Below are positions 1 through 6,768 of a stretch of DNA of 8,780 bases, piece after piece. Below the pieces are notes generated by a model. The model saw only the letters and a program-made list of their open reading frames with translations. It was not told where the DNA came from and made no database searches. The position numbers were made by a program, and so were the translations under genes. The stretch is from an uncultured Sphingobium sp. (GTDB lineage: Bacteria; Pseudomonadota; Alphaproteobacteria; Sphingomonadales; Sphingomonadaceae), in contig CAJYHD010000738.1 of the NCBI GenBank assembly GCA_913773715.1, positions 1 to 8,780 on the forward strand, in the 5' to 3' direction. Every line of letters begins with the position of its first letter. The stretch's first letter is position 1.

Positions 1-453
1 GCCATGTGAACAAGCTGAGGGAGGCCAGTTCCCTGTCGCCTCCGGATGTCTGATCGGACACTTCTGCTGCGGTCGACCCAACAACGCCTCGCACGGAACG
101 CGGCTATTGCTGGGGTAGCTTCCGGCCCTTCCATGCGTGCGCTTTCCATCGGCTGCGCGGCAGATCTTTGCTCGCCTGCCGATGCCGACCTGCGGCCTTC
201 TGCTAGATGCGCCCATGGTTTCTCCGAAGTTTTATGCCCCGCGAGAGCTGGAGCTCGGCAATCTGAGACAGGCGTTGCTCTTGAGCGGGCCTGTCCGCTT
301 TCAGGCACTCGGCAAAGGGACTTCAACGACCGAGACTAGGGCGGGCTGCTGCCGTTCTGCTCAATGAAGCGGTAATGGCGGGTTTGGGCAAAAGCAGCCG
401 TTCTGGCGCGAATCTTGGCACGGCTTGGGTTGGTCGGAAGCTGTCCGGTCGAC
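1..453. other. Intergenic region without a convincing gene
   Basis: This stretch lies beyond the end of the transfer operon. The minus strand has no long open frame here. Plus-strand frames exist at 46-339 and 137-367, but their translations are rich in Arg, Ala, Ser and Cys, lack any recognisable motif, overlap each other and have no clear ribosome binding site, so I do not call them. The first 53 bases contain an open plus-strand frame that enters from the left edge and stops with TGA at 51-53 (last residues NKLREASSLSPPDV). This could be the tail of a gene outside the window, but 16 residues cannot establish that. I found no tRNA, transposon end or convincing oriT. Confidence 0.5.
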
Positions 454-473
454 GGTGTGCCACGTGGCACACC
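454..473. promoter_or_regulatory. Perfect 20-bp palindrome, copy 1 (parS-like / operator candidate)
   Basis: GGTGTGCCACGTGGCACACC reads identically on both strands. It lies 29 bases beyond the stop codon of the last operon gene. An identical copy, including the following A, is found at 6935-6954. The inner 16 bases TGTGCCACGTGGCACA match the chromosomal ParB site TGTTTCACGTGAAACA at 12 of 16 positions, including the CACGTG core. Exact repetition of a perfect palindrome strongly suggests a dimeric DNA-binding protein such as a ParB/KorB-type partition protein or an operon repressor. The protein is not encoded in this window, so the identity of the binder is inferred. Confidence 0.6.
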
Positions 474-486
474 ACGGCCTATTTTC

Positions 487-502
487 CGGGGAGGATGCCC
501 CG
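487..502 (-). terminator. Possible weak hairpin terminator after the operon
   Basis: Immediately after the TAG stop of the LPD7-domain gene, the minus strand can fold a GC stem of five base pairs (CGGGG/CCCCG) around a six-base loop (CATCCT). The stem is followed on the transcript by GGAAAAU rather than a run of U, so it is not a classical intrinsic terminator. Its position directly after the last gene is the main argument. The palindrome at 454-473, a little further on, could also form a stem in the transcript. Confidence 0.25.
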
Positions 503-1240
503 CTATCGGGACCGTGATTTCTGCAGGATCTGATCCTGCGCCATCTCGCGCACCCTCTGTTCCTGACGTGCTTTGACCTCGATGCCGGCGATCATCTCGC
601 CACGGCCGATCCGAGCTGCCACCTCCTCCTTGTGCTCCGCCACGAACTCGCGTCGTTTATCATGGTCGCTGGGGAAGCGGTCGGCCGCAACTGCCATTGC
701 AATTGCGACATGGCTTTGCGCCTTGCGCAGCTCGGGATCCTGCGCGTTCTGGACGTCGGACTGTCGGCGGAACCGCTCGGCCAGATCGGCACGTGGTTCG
801 GCCTGTTCCTTGGTATCACGGACCTGGTTGGCGGTTCGAGCCGCGATCGCTTGGTTGTCGGGCACGCCGCCTTGCCGCAATACCTCACGCTCGGCCGCGG
901 CCTTTGTTTTCTCGTCAGGTTTGTAGCCATCGACCTTTATACCTTGCGCAGACGCGGCGAGATAAGCGGCCCGCTGGAACTCGGCATCACCGCTGACCTT
1001 GATCGCGGTCCACCCGTTTTCCTTCGCGAGCCGGATCAGATCGGGAAGGGAATTTGGATCTCTCGCCTTGATGCGGTCGGGTGTGATGGTCGCGACCGGC
1101 TGTTTATCGTGCGCGCTTCGATAGAGTTTGTCCCCAACCCGGAGGAACCGGGAGCCCAGATCGGCGGGCACTTCCATCGGACGTCGGCGGCGTGCCTCGC
1201 CATCCTTGCCTGTGCCGGCAGCTTCGACATTCTCAACCAT
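503..1240 (-). CDS. Stand-alone LPD7-domain protein of the conjugation module
   Basis: This 245-residue protein has no transmembrane segment or signal peptide. Residues about 26-112 read as a large polyvalent protein-associated domain 7 (LPD7): it opens with RFLRVGDKLYRS, continues through SLPDLIRLAKENGWTAIKVSGD and ends near AQGIKVDGYKP. In known proteins this domain is usually found at the C-terminus of large relaxases or other mobile-element proteins. The rest (about 113-245) is charged, Gln/Arg-rich and probably helical. No relaxase histidine triad or catalytic tyrosine region is present. The ATG follows the virD4 stop by one base (TGACATG) and has an AGGAG seven bases upstream, which argues for a genuine separate gene and not a chance start in a truncated relaxase. 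A DNA-processing role beside the relaxase is inferred. It is the last gene of the operon and ends with TAG. Confidence 0.85.
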   Translation of the reverse strand: MVENVEAAGTGKDGEARRRRPMEVPADLGSRFLRVGDKLYRSAHDKQPVATITPDRIKARDPNSLPDLIRLAKENGWTAIKVSGDAEFQRAAYLAASAQGIKVDGYKPDEKTKAAAEREVLRQGGVPDNQAIAARTANQVRDTKEQAEPRADLAERFRRQSDVQNAQDPELRKAQSHVAIAMAVAADRFPSDHDKRREFVAEHKEEVAARIGRGEMIAGIEVKARQEQRVREMAQDQILQKSRSR

Positions 1241-1241
1241 G

Positions 1242-3044
1242 TCAGCGCTCCTGTTCGATTACACCGATGACCTCATTGCCACTTTGCTCGGCCGACACGT
1301 CGATGAGCATGTCGGGATGATCCTGAGTTACGACGCAATCCATTGCGAAGGTGAATGGGTCCGGGGCCGTGAGCTGGTCGAATGTCGGCAGCACACAGTC
1401 GGGAAGATCCTCGTCATCGCGCAGCGTCCGCGGGATCGGGGGCACTTGCGGGGCTGGCTCAACGCGCGCACGGAAGAGGCCGTCCGCGTAATAGCGGATT
1501 TTGTCCCCATGGATCGGCGGTATGCCGCCTCGTAAAAGCAGCAATTCATTGTCCGGGAACTGCATTAGCTCTTGCGGCAGCAGTAGCGCGCGGCGTTGAT
1601 CCGACATGGATTTGGAACGGTTCGCCAGGACGCCGTGGATTGTGAGCGACTTCGTGATCGATTCCTGCCCGATATAGCCGATCCGCTCTGATAGCTCGTT
1701 TGCCACTCGCAGCTCTTTTGGGGTGAAGGCGACCTCGACGCCGCAGTTGGCGACGATCTCATTGGCCACGTGCTCGCCATAGACAGCGCGGAGTTGAGAG
1801 CGAGACTGGATGACGGGCAAGAGCCGGATGCCGTAGCCAGCGACATAGGAGAAGGCGCTCGCAATCACTTGTGCCCGCCCTATTCGCGCAAATTCGTCGA
1901 GGATGACGAGGATCTTTAGCGGCGTGGTCTCGTCGGGCAGATCACGCACGTTCAGGTCGACGAGTTGCTGGAACAGCAGATTGTACAGGGGCGCGACCCG
2001 ATCCAGTTCGTCAGGCGAGACGCCCAGATAGACCGAAATGCGCTTGGTACGCAGCTCGCGCAAATCGAAGTCGCATTCCTCTGTCGCCGCATCCACACGG
2101 GGATTGAGCCACAGACTGAGCTTGGACGTGACGGTCTGGACGATGCCGGCAAAGGTGTTGTCCGCTCCCGATGTAAAGTCAGCGAGCGCGTTGCGGCACC
2201 CTTGCGACAGATCGAGCGAGCGGTCGTCGAGAACGCGGCGGAAGTACCCGCGCGTGTCGCCCGTAGTCATCAAGCGATAGATGGCCCCGATGGTGAAGGG
2301 CTGATCGGTGACGGCAAGATAGGCGCCGACGCCCACAAAGGCGGTTCGCGCCGAGTCCGTCCAGAATGGCTCCCCGCGCTCGGGGGGCACGAACAGCATC
2401 GTGGCGATCTTCTGCAGCTCGATCACCACCTGGTCGGGATCGGAACGGTCGATATAGCCCAGCGGATTATAGCGAGCGGTCCGGCCTTCCGGATCGGTCG
2501 GGTTGAACAGATAGACCGCCTGTCCGTATTTCTGGCGAAAGCCCGCCGTGGCATCCCAATTTTCGCGCTTCACATCGAGCACGACGACCGACTCCTGCCA
2601 TGACAACAGATTCGGGATGACGATGCCAATCCCCTTGCCCGAGCGGGTAGGGGCCTCAACGATGCAATGTTCATTGCCGCCGAAGGTCAGGAACTTGCCG
2701 CCCTTCTTGCCCAGGACGATACCGTCGTTTGCGCGGAATCCAGCGCGACGGATCTCGCTTTCTTTGGCGAAGCGGGCAGCCCCGTGAAGAGGGGGCTTCC
2801 GCTTCGAGACCCACCACAACATGAGGCCGGCGATGATGACGCCGACCAAAGTGCCCCCGGCTAGCGCTTTTAGCACCACAGGATCGTGGCGATAGTACCA
2901 GAAGAACGCCGGCATCTTGAAAATGTCGAACTTGGCGCTGGGGAGGCTCAGGTAGATCCACGCGACGACCGACGTGATGAGGAAAGCCACGACGATCCCC
3001 ACCGGGATGCCGAGAGCGAGGATGGTGCCCCTTTTAGGCTGCAT
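1242..3044 (-). CDS. virD4: VirD4-type coupling protein (T4CP ATPase)
   Basis: This 600-residue inner-membrane hexameric ATPase brings the relaxase-DNA complex to the secretion channel. Two N-terminal membrane helices lie at about residues 8-32 and 60-79, followed by HGAARFAK (87-94), equivalent to the usual HGSARWA-type motif. The Walker A motif is APTRSGKGIG (131-140, Lys137) and Walker B is ILVILDEFARIG (378-389, Asp383-Glu384). A conserved IQSRSQL segment (412-418) follows, then NCGVEVAF, typical of the family. Length matches VirD4/TraG proteins. The C-terminal 70 residues are acidic, as is common for substrate recognition. The ATG overlaps the end of virB11 by 11 bases and is preceded by AGGG at five bases. 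The protein is intact and the call is secure. Confidence 0.97.
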   Translation of the reverse strand: MQPKRGTILALGIPVGIVVAFLITSVVAWIYLSLPSAKFDIFKMPAFFWYYRHDPVVLKALAGGTLVGVIIAGLMLWWVSKRKPPLHGAARFAKESEIRRAGFRANDGIVLGKKGGKFLTFGGNEHCIVEAPTRSGKGIGIVIPNLLSWQESVVVLDVKRENWDATAGFRQKYGQAVYLFNPTDPEGRTARYNPLGYIDRSDPDQVVIELQKIATMLFVPPERGEPFWTDSARTAFVGVGAYLAVTDQPFTIGAIYRLMTTGDTRGYFRRVLDDRSLDLSQGCRNALADFTSGADNTFAGIVQTVTSKLSLWLNPRVDAATEECDFDLRELRTKRISVYLGVSPDELDRVAPLYNLLFQQLVDLNVRDLPDETTPLKILVILDEFARIGRAQVIASAFSYVAGYGIRLLPVIQSRSQLRAVYGEHVANEIVANCGVEVAFTPKELRVANELSERIGYIGQESITKSLTIHGVLANRSKSMSDQRRALLLPQELMQFPDNELLLLRGGIPPIHGDKIRYYADGLFRARVEPAPQVPPIPRTLRDDEDLPDCVLPTFDQLTAPDPFTFAMDCVVTQDHPDMLIDVSAEQSGNEVIGVIEQER

Positions 3045-4044
3045 GTCGCCCTGCCGGATCGTAGTAGATCTCGGTCATCCGGAACTTCCCATCCACCTTC
3101 TTCATCTGCACCACGACGTCGACGAGGATCTTGAGCAGCGATCGTATGTCCTCGCGCGCCAAATCTGCGCCGCCTTCGCTTTCCTTCACGAGCAGCGTCA
3201 GTTGTTCGAAGGCCAATTCGGCCGAATCCGCGTGGATCGTCGTGATCGAGCCGGGATGACCGCTGTTGACGTTGCGCAGGTAGAAAAATGCGGTCCCATC
3301 GCGCAGCTCCTGGAGCAGAATGCGGTCGGGTCGCATGCGTAGGGCGCTTTCCAGCAGCTCCTTGGCGGAGACCTTGGCGGTGCCGGTGCCGTCCTTGCTG
3401 TAGATCATGTGGACGACGTTCTGGTGAGGCACCACCAGCTCGCGCGTATCCTCGATCGTCAGCAGTCTTTCATTCTCCGGGATCAGCTTGATAAGCCCCT
3501 TGGAGAACGTCGTCTTGCCCGAGCCTGTGGCACCGGAGATCAGGATGTTGAGCCGGCTTTGCACCGCAAGCTCGAAAAATTCGACGTGGCGTCCCGCATG
3601 AAGCAGGCCGAGCAATTTTTCCTCGACCGGGCTGACCCGCTTCGTGGCGACCTTCGTTTCCGAGAATAGACCGCTGGCCTCAAAATCGGCCATCGTCATT
3701 GTCTTCGTTGATGGCTTGCGGACGGTAATCGACACGGTGCCATCGGGCACGACGGGCGGCAGGACGAGCTGGACCCGCTCGCCGGTTGGAAAGATCGTCG
3801 AGCAGATAGGGTTTTCGCGCGTCACATCCTGCGAAGTGAACGCCGCGGCTGCCCGGGCCAGCTCGTTCAGAGCGTCGAGGGTCAACCCCGCTTCCCGCTC
3901 CCAGGTCCAGCCACCATGCCGTTCAACGCCGACGATAGTCGGCTGATTGATGACGACTTCGGTTACGCCATCGTCGTCGAGATATTGCCGCAGCGGCCGA
4001 ACGGCATGATCGAGGATGGCCGTGTTGCGGAACGGCGCGTTCAT
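3034..4044 (-). CDS. virB11: VirB11-type traffic ATPase
   Basis: This 336-residue cytoplasmic AAA-type secretion ATPase energises T4SS assembly and substrate transfer at the base of the channel. The N-terminal domain spans about residues 1-150. The C-terminal ATPase domain has Walker A GATGSGKT (171-178), Asp box TIEDTREL (196-203), a Walker B region RILLQELRD (241-249) and the His box GHPGSITTIHA (262-272). These are the four hallmarks of the PulE/VirB11 superfamily, and the order places it with VirB11/TrbB and not with PilT. Length is normal. The ATG overlaps the virB10 stop in an ATGA junction, so translation is likely coupled. It ends with TAA inside the start of virD4. Confidence 0.97.
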   Translation of the reverse strand: MNAPFRNTAILDHAVRPLRQYLDDDGVTEVVINQPTIVGVERHGGWTWEREAGLTLDALNELARAAAAFTSQDVTRENPICSTIFPTGERVQLVLPPVVPDGTVSITVRKPSTKTMTMADFEASGLFSETKVATKRVSPVEEKLLGLLHAGRHVEFFELAVQSRLNILISGATGSGKTTFSKGLIKLIPENERLLTIEDTRELVVPHQNVVHMIYSKDGTGTAKVSAKELLESALRMRPDRILLQELRDGTAFFYLRNVNSGHPGSITTIHADSAELAFEQLTLLVKESEGGADLAREDIRSLLKILVDVVVQMKKVDGKFRMTEIYYDPAGRHAA

Positions 4045-5237
4045 TTGAGAGCCAGTCCATAGACTTGCGAGAAATCGAAGTCCTTAGCGACAGTGATCGC
4101 CAGCTCGGTCCCTTGGTTCACGCGCACGATTGGGCGGATGTTCTGCGTATCTTGCAGGATTTGCGAAGTCGTATCGCCAGGTGTGCGGAAAACTGTTGAG
4201 CCCTGAGGGCTGACGGCTTGGCCGGCGATCTGGCCGCCCGCATCGAGGACGCTGAACAGCATTGCGGCACCAAACCGCTGCCAGAAGAACCGATCAATCT
4301 TGCCAGTGACGCCGGCACGGCCCAGCGGGTCGGAGGCCGGCGAGCCTATATCGATCGCCACGCCGCGTGGCGTGACGGCGCGCGTCCACATCGCGAACAG
4401 GCGATTTTGGCCGCGCTGAAGGCCGCCCTGATACTCGCCGAAAACGCGCGTGCCTTTCTCAAGCAGTACGACGCGGCCATTATCGGAATAAACATCGCGA
4501 GGGATGATGCAGGTCGCATAGCCCGGCACGGTGCTTTCCATCGCCGTCTGCAGTGTGCAAGGTAGGATGGCTCCCGCAGTGACGAGATAGTTGCGGTCGC
4601 CGATCATGCGCGCTGTGGCCGTTCCGATGGCGGAGGTTTGCTTGAGATTATCCAGGTTGGTCCGCGATGGAGTGGTGCCAGCGTCATCTTGCGCGTTTCC
4701 GGCACCAGCGCTGGCGACGTCGCCAAGCGCACGCCTGGCCCCCTGATCGCCGTTATACGCGATCAGCGTCGATCGTCGGGCATTGTCGCGCAGCTCACGC
4801 GCTTCGCCCGCGCGCCGCTCCGCCTCGCTGACGCCCCGGCCTTGTTGCCCTCCCGTTGATCCGTAGGGCGTGATTGGCTGACCATCAGGCCCGATCGCCG
4901 GCACCTGCTCGCCTGTGAGCTGGACGGGCGCATTCGGATCGCGGGGCGCGGTTGCGAGTGTCGGCGCAATGACAGAATTTGGGTCGTAGGGCGCCTCCGC
5001 TGCCGGAGGGGGGGCCTTCCTCGCTTCAAGCGCCTTGTTGTCGCTGCCAGACCCGGAAACGAGCGACAGCACGCCAAACACGAGCGCGCCGGCTAGAGCC
5101 GCGCCGACGACCATCTTCTTGTTGTCCCACTGGACGGTGTTGAGCGAAGGGATGCGGTTCGGGCGATCGGCGGCAGGGGTCCGATCAATCTCGTTCACGT
5201 CAGGCGTCGCATCGACGTCGAATCTCTTATCGGACAC
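4041..5237 (-). CDS. virB10: VirB10/TrbI-type core-complex scaffold protein
   Basis: This 398-residue protein spans both membranes and transmits energy from the ATPases to the outer-membrane pore. A cytoplasmic tail (1-40) is followed by a single membrane helix (about 42-60), a Pro/Ala-rich periplasmic stretch (about 72-130), a charged, Arg-rich stretch (about 138-170), and the TrbI/VirB10 beta-barrel domain (about 205-395). The barrel carries AGAILPCTLQTAM (221-233), YATCIIPRDVYSDNG (240-254), LLEKGTRVFGEY (258-269) and the antenna helix region RFFWQRFGAAMLFSVLDAGG (316-335). The start is GTG, one base after the virB9 stop (TGACGTG), with GGAG seven bases upstream. A start further downstream would cut into the cytoplasmic tail. 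The gene is intact. Confidence 0.96.
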   Translation of the reverse strand: MSDKRFDVDATPDVNEIDRTPAADRPNRIPSLNTVQWDNKKMVVGAALAGALVFGVLSLVSGSGSDNKALEARKAPPPAAEAPYDPNSVIAPTLATAPRDPNAPVQLTGEQVPAIGPDGQPITPYGSTGGQQGRGVSEAERRAGEARELRDNARRSTLIAYNGDQGARRALGDVASAGAGNAQDDAGTTPSRTNLDNLKQTSAIGTATARMIGDRNYLVTAGAILPCTLQTAMESTVPGYATCIIPRDVYSDNGRVVLLEKGTRVFGEYQGGLQRGQNRLFAMWTRAVTPRGVAIDIGSPASDPLGRAGVTGKIDRFFWQRFGAAMLFSVLDAGGQIAGQAVSPQGSTVFRTPGDTTSQILQDTQNIRPIVRVNQGTELAITVAKDFDFSQVYGLALK

Positions 5238-5238
5238 G

Positions 5239-6078
5239 TCAATTCTCCGTCGTGCGCTCGACAGCTTCCGACGCCGTGTCCGTCTTAGGATCGCGGCCGT
5301 AGAAACTCGGGCTTTCGTTGTAGATGCACAGCACCACCTTCCCCCGGCGCAGGCGCAATTCCTTGTAAACGCCGTGAATGACGACGAATTCGTCGCGCAC
5401 GTCGAAGGAGGCTGTGGCCTCGCTACCGTCGGGATTGACGGTGAAGATGGCGGGGATCTCGCGCTGATTGGGAAAGCGCATCACGGTGAACTGCCCGTTG
5501 TCGCTGACTTCCGAGGGTTGCAACGCTGACGCGCCCTGCACCTTGTAATTGAGGTTCCGTGTCCCTTCGAGAACCCCCATATCGAGCGCGATCCTCGTGG
5601 CCTTATTCTGCGCATCCAAGACCGTTGCGAGTTGCGCGTGCTGTTGTGCCAATCGGGCCTGCGCCGCCTCATATTCAGGATAGCGGAGCCGCACCTTGAA
5701 GAATGTGCCCCGTGAGCGCGCCGCGGCGACGGTCGAGAGCTCGAAGGTGTAGTTGCGCTTGATGCCTTGGAAGTCCGTCACAACGATGAGGTTTGTGGCG
5801 CCGGCACGCTCGCGAGGCTTCACGAACAGCGAATTATCAGCCGGGGCAACCTCCCACGACACGGTGTCACCCATCGCCACGAACTTGATGACCTCGCCGG
5901 GTGCGAACTCAATCTGTGTCGCTGTGCGGAACGCGCTCCGGATCTGAATCACGTTGCCATCGGTGTAATTTACCTCGCGGATACGAGCATCAGGACCGCG
6001 CTGCGTAGGCGTCTGCGCCATCGTCGGCGCTGCCGACATCGCGCCGATTGCCGCAGCCAGAAGCAGGATGGTCTTCAT
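5239..6078 (-). CDS. virB9: VirB9-type outer-membrane core component
   Basis: This 279-residue periplasmic/outer-membrane protein forms the T4SS core ring with VirB7 and VirB10. A Sec signal peptide covers residues 1-21 (cleavage likely after PTMA). The N-terminal domain follows, with VIQIRSAFRTATQIEFAPGE (43-62) and LFVKPRERAGATNLIVVTD (84-102), both typical of VirB9. The C-terminal domain, which contacts VirB7 in studied systems, runs from about 165, with YKVQG (178-182), GQFTVMRFPNQREIPAIF (195-212) and FVVIHGVYKELRLRRG (231-246). The tail after CIYNES is short and acidic. The ATG overlaps the virB8 stop (ATGA), with GGAGG ten bases upstream. Length is normal for the family. Confidence 0.96.
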   Translation of the reverse strand: MKTILLLAAAIGAMSAAPTMAQTPTQRGPDARIREVNYTDGNVIQIRSAFRTATQIEFAPGEVIKFVAMGDTVSWEVAPADNSLFVKPRERAGATNLIVVTDFQGIKRNYTFELSTVAAARSRGTFFKVRLRYPEYEAAQARLAQQHAQLATVLDAQNKATRIALDMGVLEGTRNLNYKVQGASALQPSEVSDNGQFTVMRFPNQREIPAIFTVNPDGSEATASFDVRDEFVVIHGVYKELRLRRGKVVLCIYNESPSFYGRDPKTDTASEAVERTTEN

Positions 6079-6767
6079 CGTGTGGGAACCTCCACGTCGG
6101 CCCGGTATGTCTTGACCTGAAACCCGAGCGGATTGGCGTATCGACCGGATTCTGTTTCCGGCTTCGACAGCACGTCAAAAGTGATGGTTGCGATGGCAGG
6201 CGTCTCGATCACCTGCTGGTCGCGCTGAAGGCGCTTGATGAAGCGGACCTGCGCGACGTTGGGCGAGATGAACGCAACCGAGCGGATCGCCACAAAAACC
6301 GCGTCACTGGCAGTGAACTGATTTTGCGGGGAGTCCGGATTGTCCTTCTTATAGAAGGCAGTCCAGCGGGTCTGTTCCTCGCGGGTCGACAGCGCCAGCG
6401 CCTTGCGAAAGAACTCTTCCCTAGCCTGCGGAATCCATCCTTCGCGAGCGCGCACATAATCCGCGAGGAAGTACTTACGGATCGCCTCGTCATAGGTGAT
6501 CGTCTTGTCGCCGCGCAGCTCTTGCGTGACCTCTGTTGCACCCGTCGAGCGGTCCACGGTGACGACATAGGGCACGACCGTTTTGAGCGGCGAGAGCGCC
6601 AGCACGGCAGCGGCGCAGATCGCGGCGAACACGATCGCAACGATGGCGACGATCCAAGCGATGCGGCGCGAGCGGACCGCAGCAACGAACCGATCGCGAT
6701 CCCAGCTTTCCGCTTCCGCGAAGTATGCTTTCAGATCCTCGTCTTTGTCTTTTACGCCGATCGCCAT
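6075..6767 (-). CDS. virB8: VirB8-type inner-membrane assembly factor
   Basis: This 230-residue bitopic protein nucleates T4SS assembly. It has a charged cytoplasmic tail (1-35), one membrane helix (about 36-58), and a periplasmic NTF2-like domain that starts with VVPYVVTVDRSTG (64-76). Conserved NPLGFQV (212-218) and YRAD (221-224) close the domain, matching the family NPxG motif. I chose the ATG at 6767 because it follows the upstream stop by one base (TGACATG), the same junction as two other genes in this operon. An in-frame ATG at 6782 would add five residues (MRAAD) and overlap the previous gene by 14 bases. It has no visible ribosome binding site and is less likely. Confidence 0.95.
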   Translation of the reverse strand: MAIGVKDKDEDLKAYFAEAESWDRDRFVAAVRSRRIAWIVAIVAIVFAAICAAAVLALSPLKTVVPYVVTVDRSTGATEVTQELRGDKTITYDEAIRKYFLADYVRAREGWIPQAREEFFRKALALSTREEQTRWTAFYKKDNPDSPQNQFTASDAVFVAIRSVAFISPNVAQVRFIKRLQRDQQVIETPAIATITFDVLSKPETESGRYANPLGFQVKTYRADVEVPTR

Positions 6768-6768
6768 G

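Noticed and set aside
3..53. Possible 3' end of a plus-strand gene entering from the left edge (ends NKLREASSLSPPDV)
   Set aside because: Only 16 codons are visible and no family can be recognised; noted in the intergenic entry instead of being called.
46..367. Two plus-strand open frames in the left flank
   Set aside because: They overlap in different frames, are rich in Arg, Ala and Cys, show no motif and no ribosome binding site; typical chance frames in GC-rich DNA.
390..430. Imperfect inverted repeat AGCCGT/ACGGCT considered as an oriT hairpin
   Set aside because: The stem is six base pairs, the loop is long, and no nic sequence of a known relaxase family is recognisable beside it.
632..1270. 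Long plus-strand open frame (212 codons) opposite the LPD7 gene
   Set aside because: It is the antisense shadow of a minus-strand gene with a good start, recognised domain and operon context.
788..1775. Other CACGTG hexamers (near 793 and 1769)
   Set aside because: Their flanks do not extend the symmetry or match the 20-bp palindrome, so they are chance hexamers.
1965..2603. Long plus-strand open frame opposite virD4
   Set aside because: The minus strand encodes an intact VirD4 with Walker motifs; the antisense frame has no features of its own.
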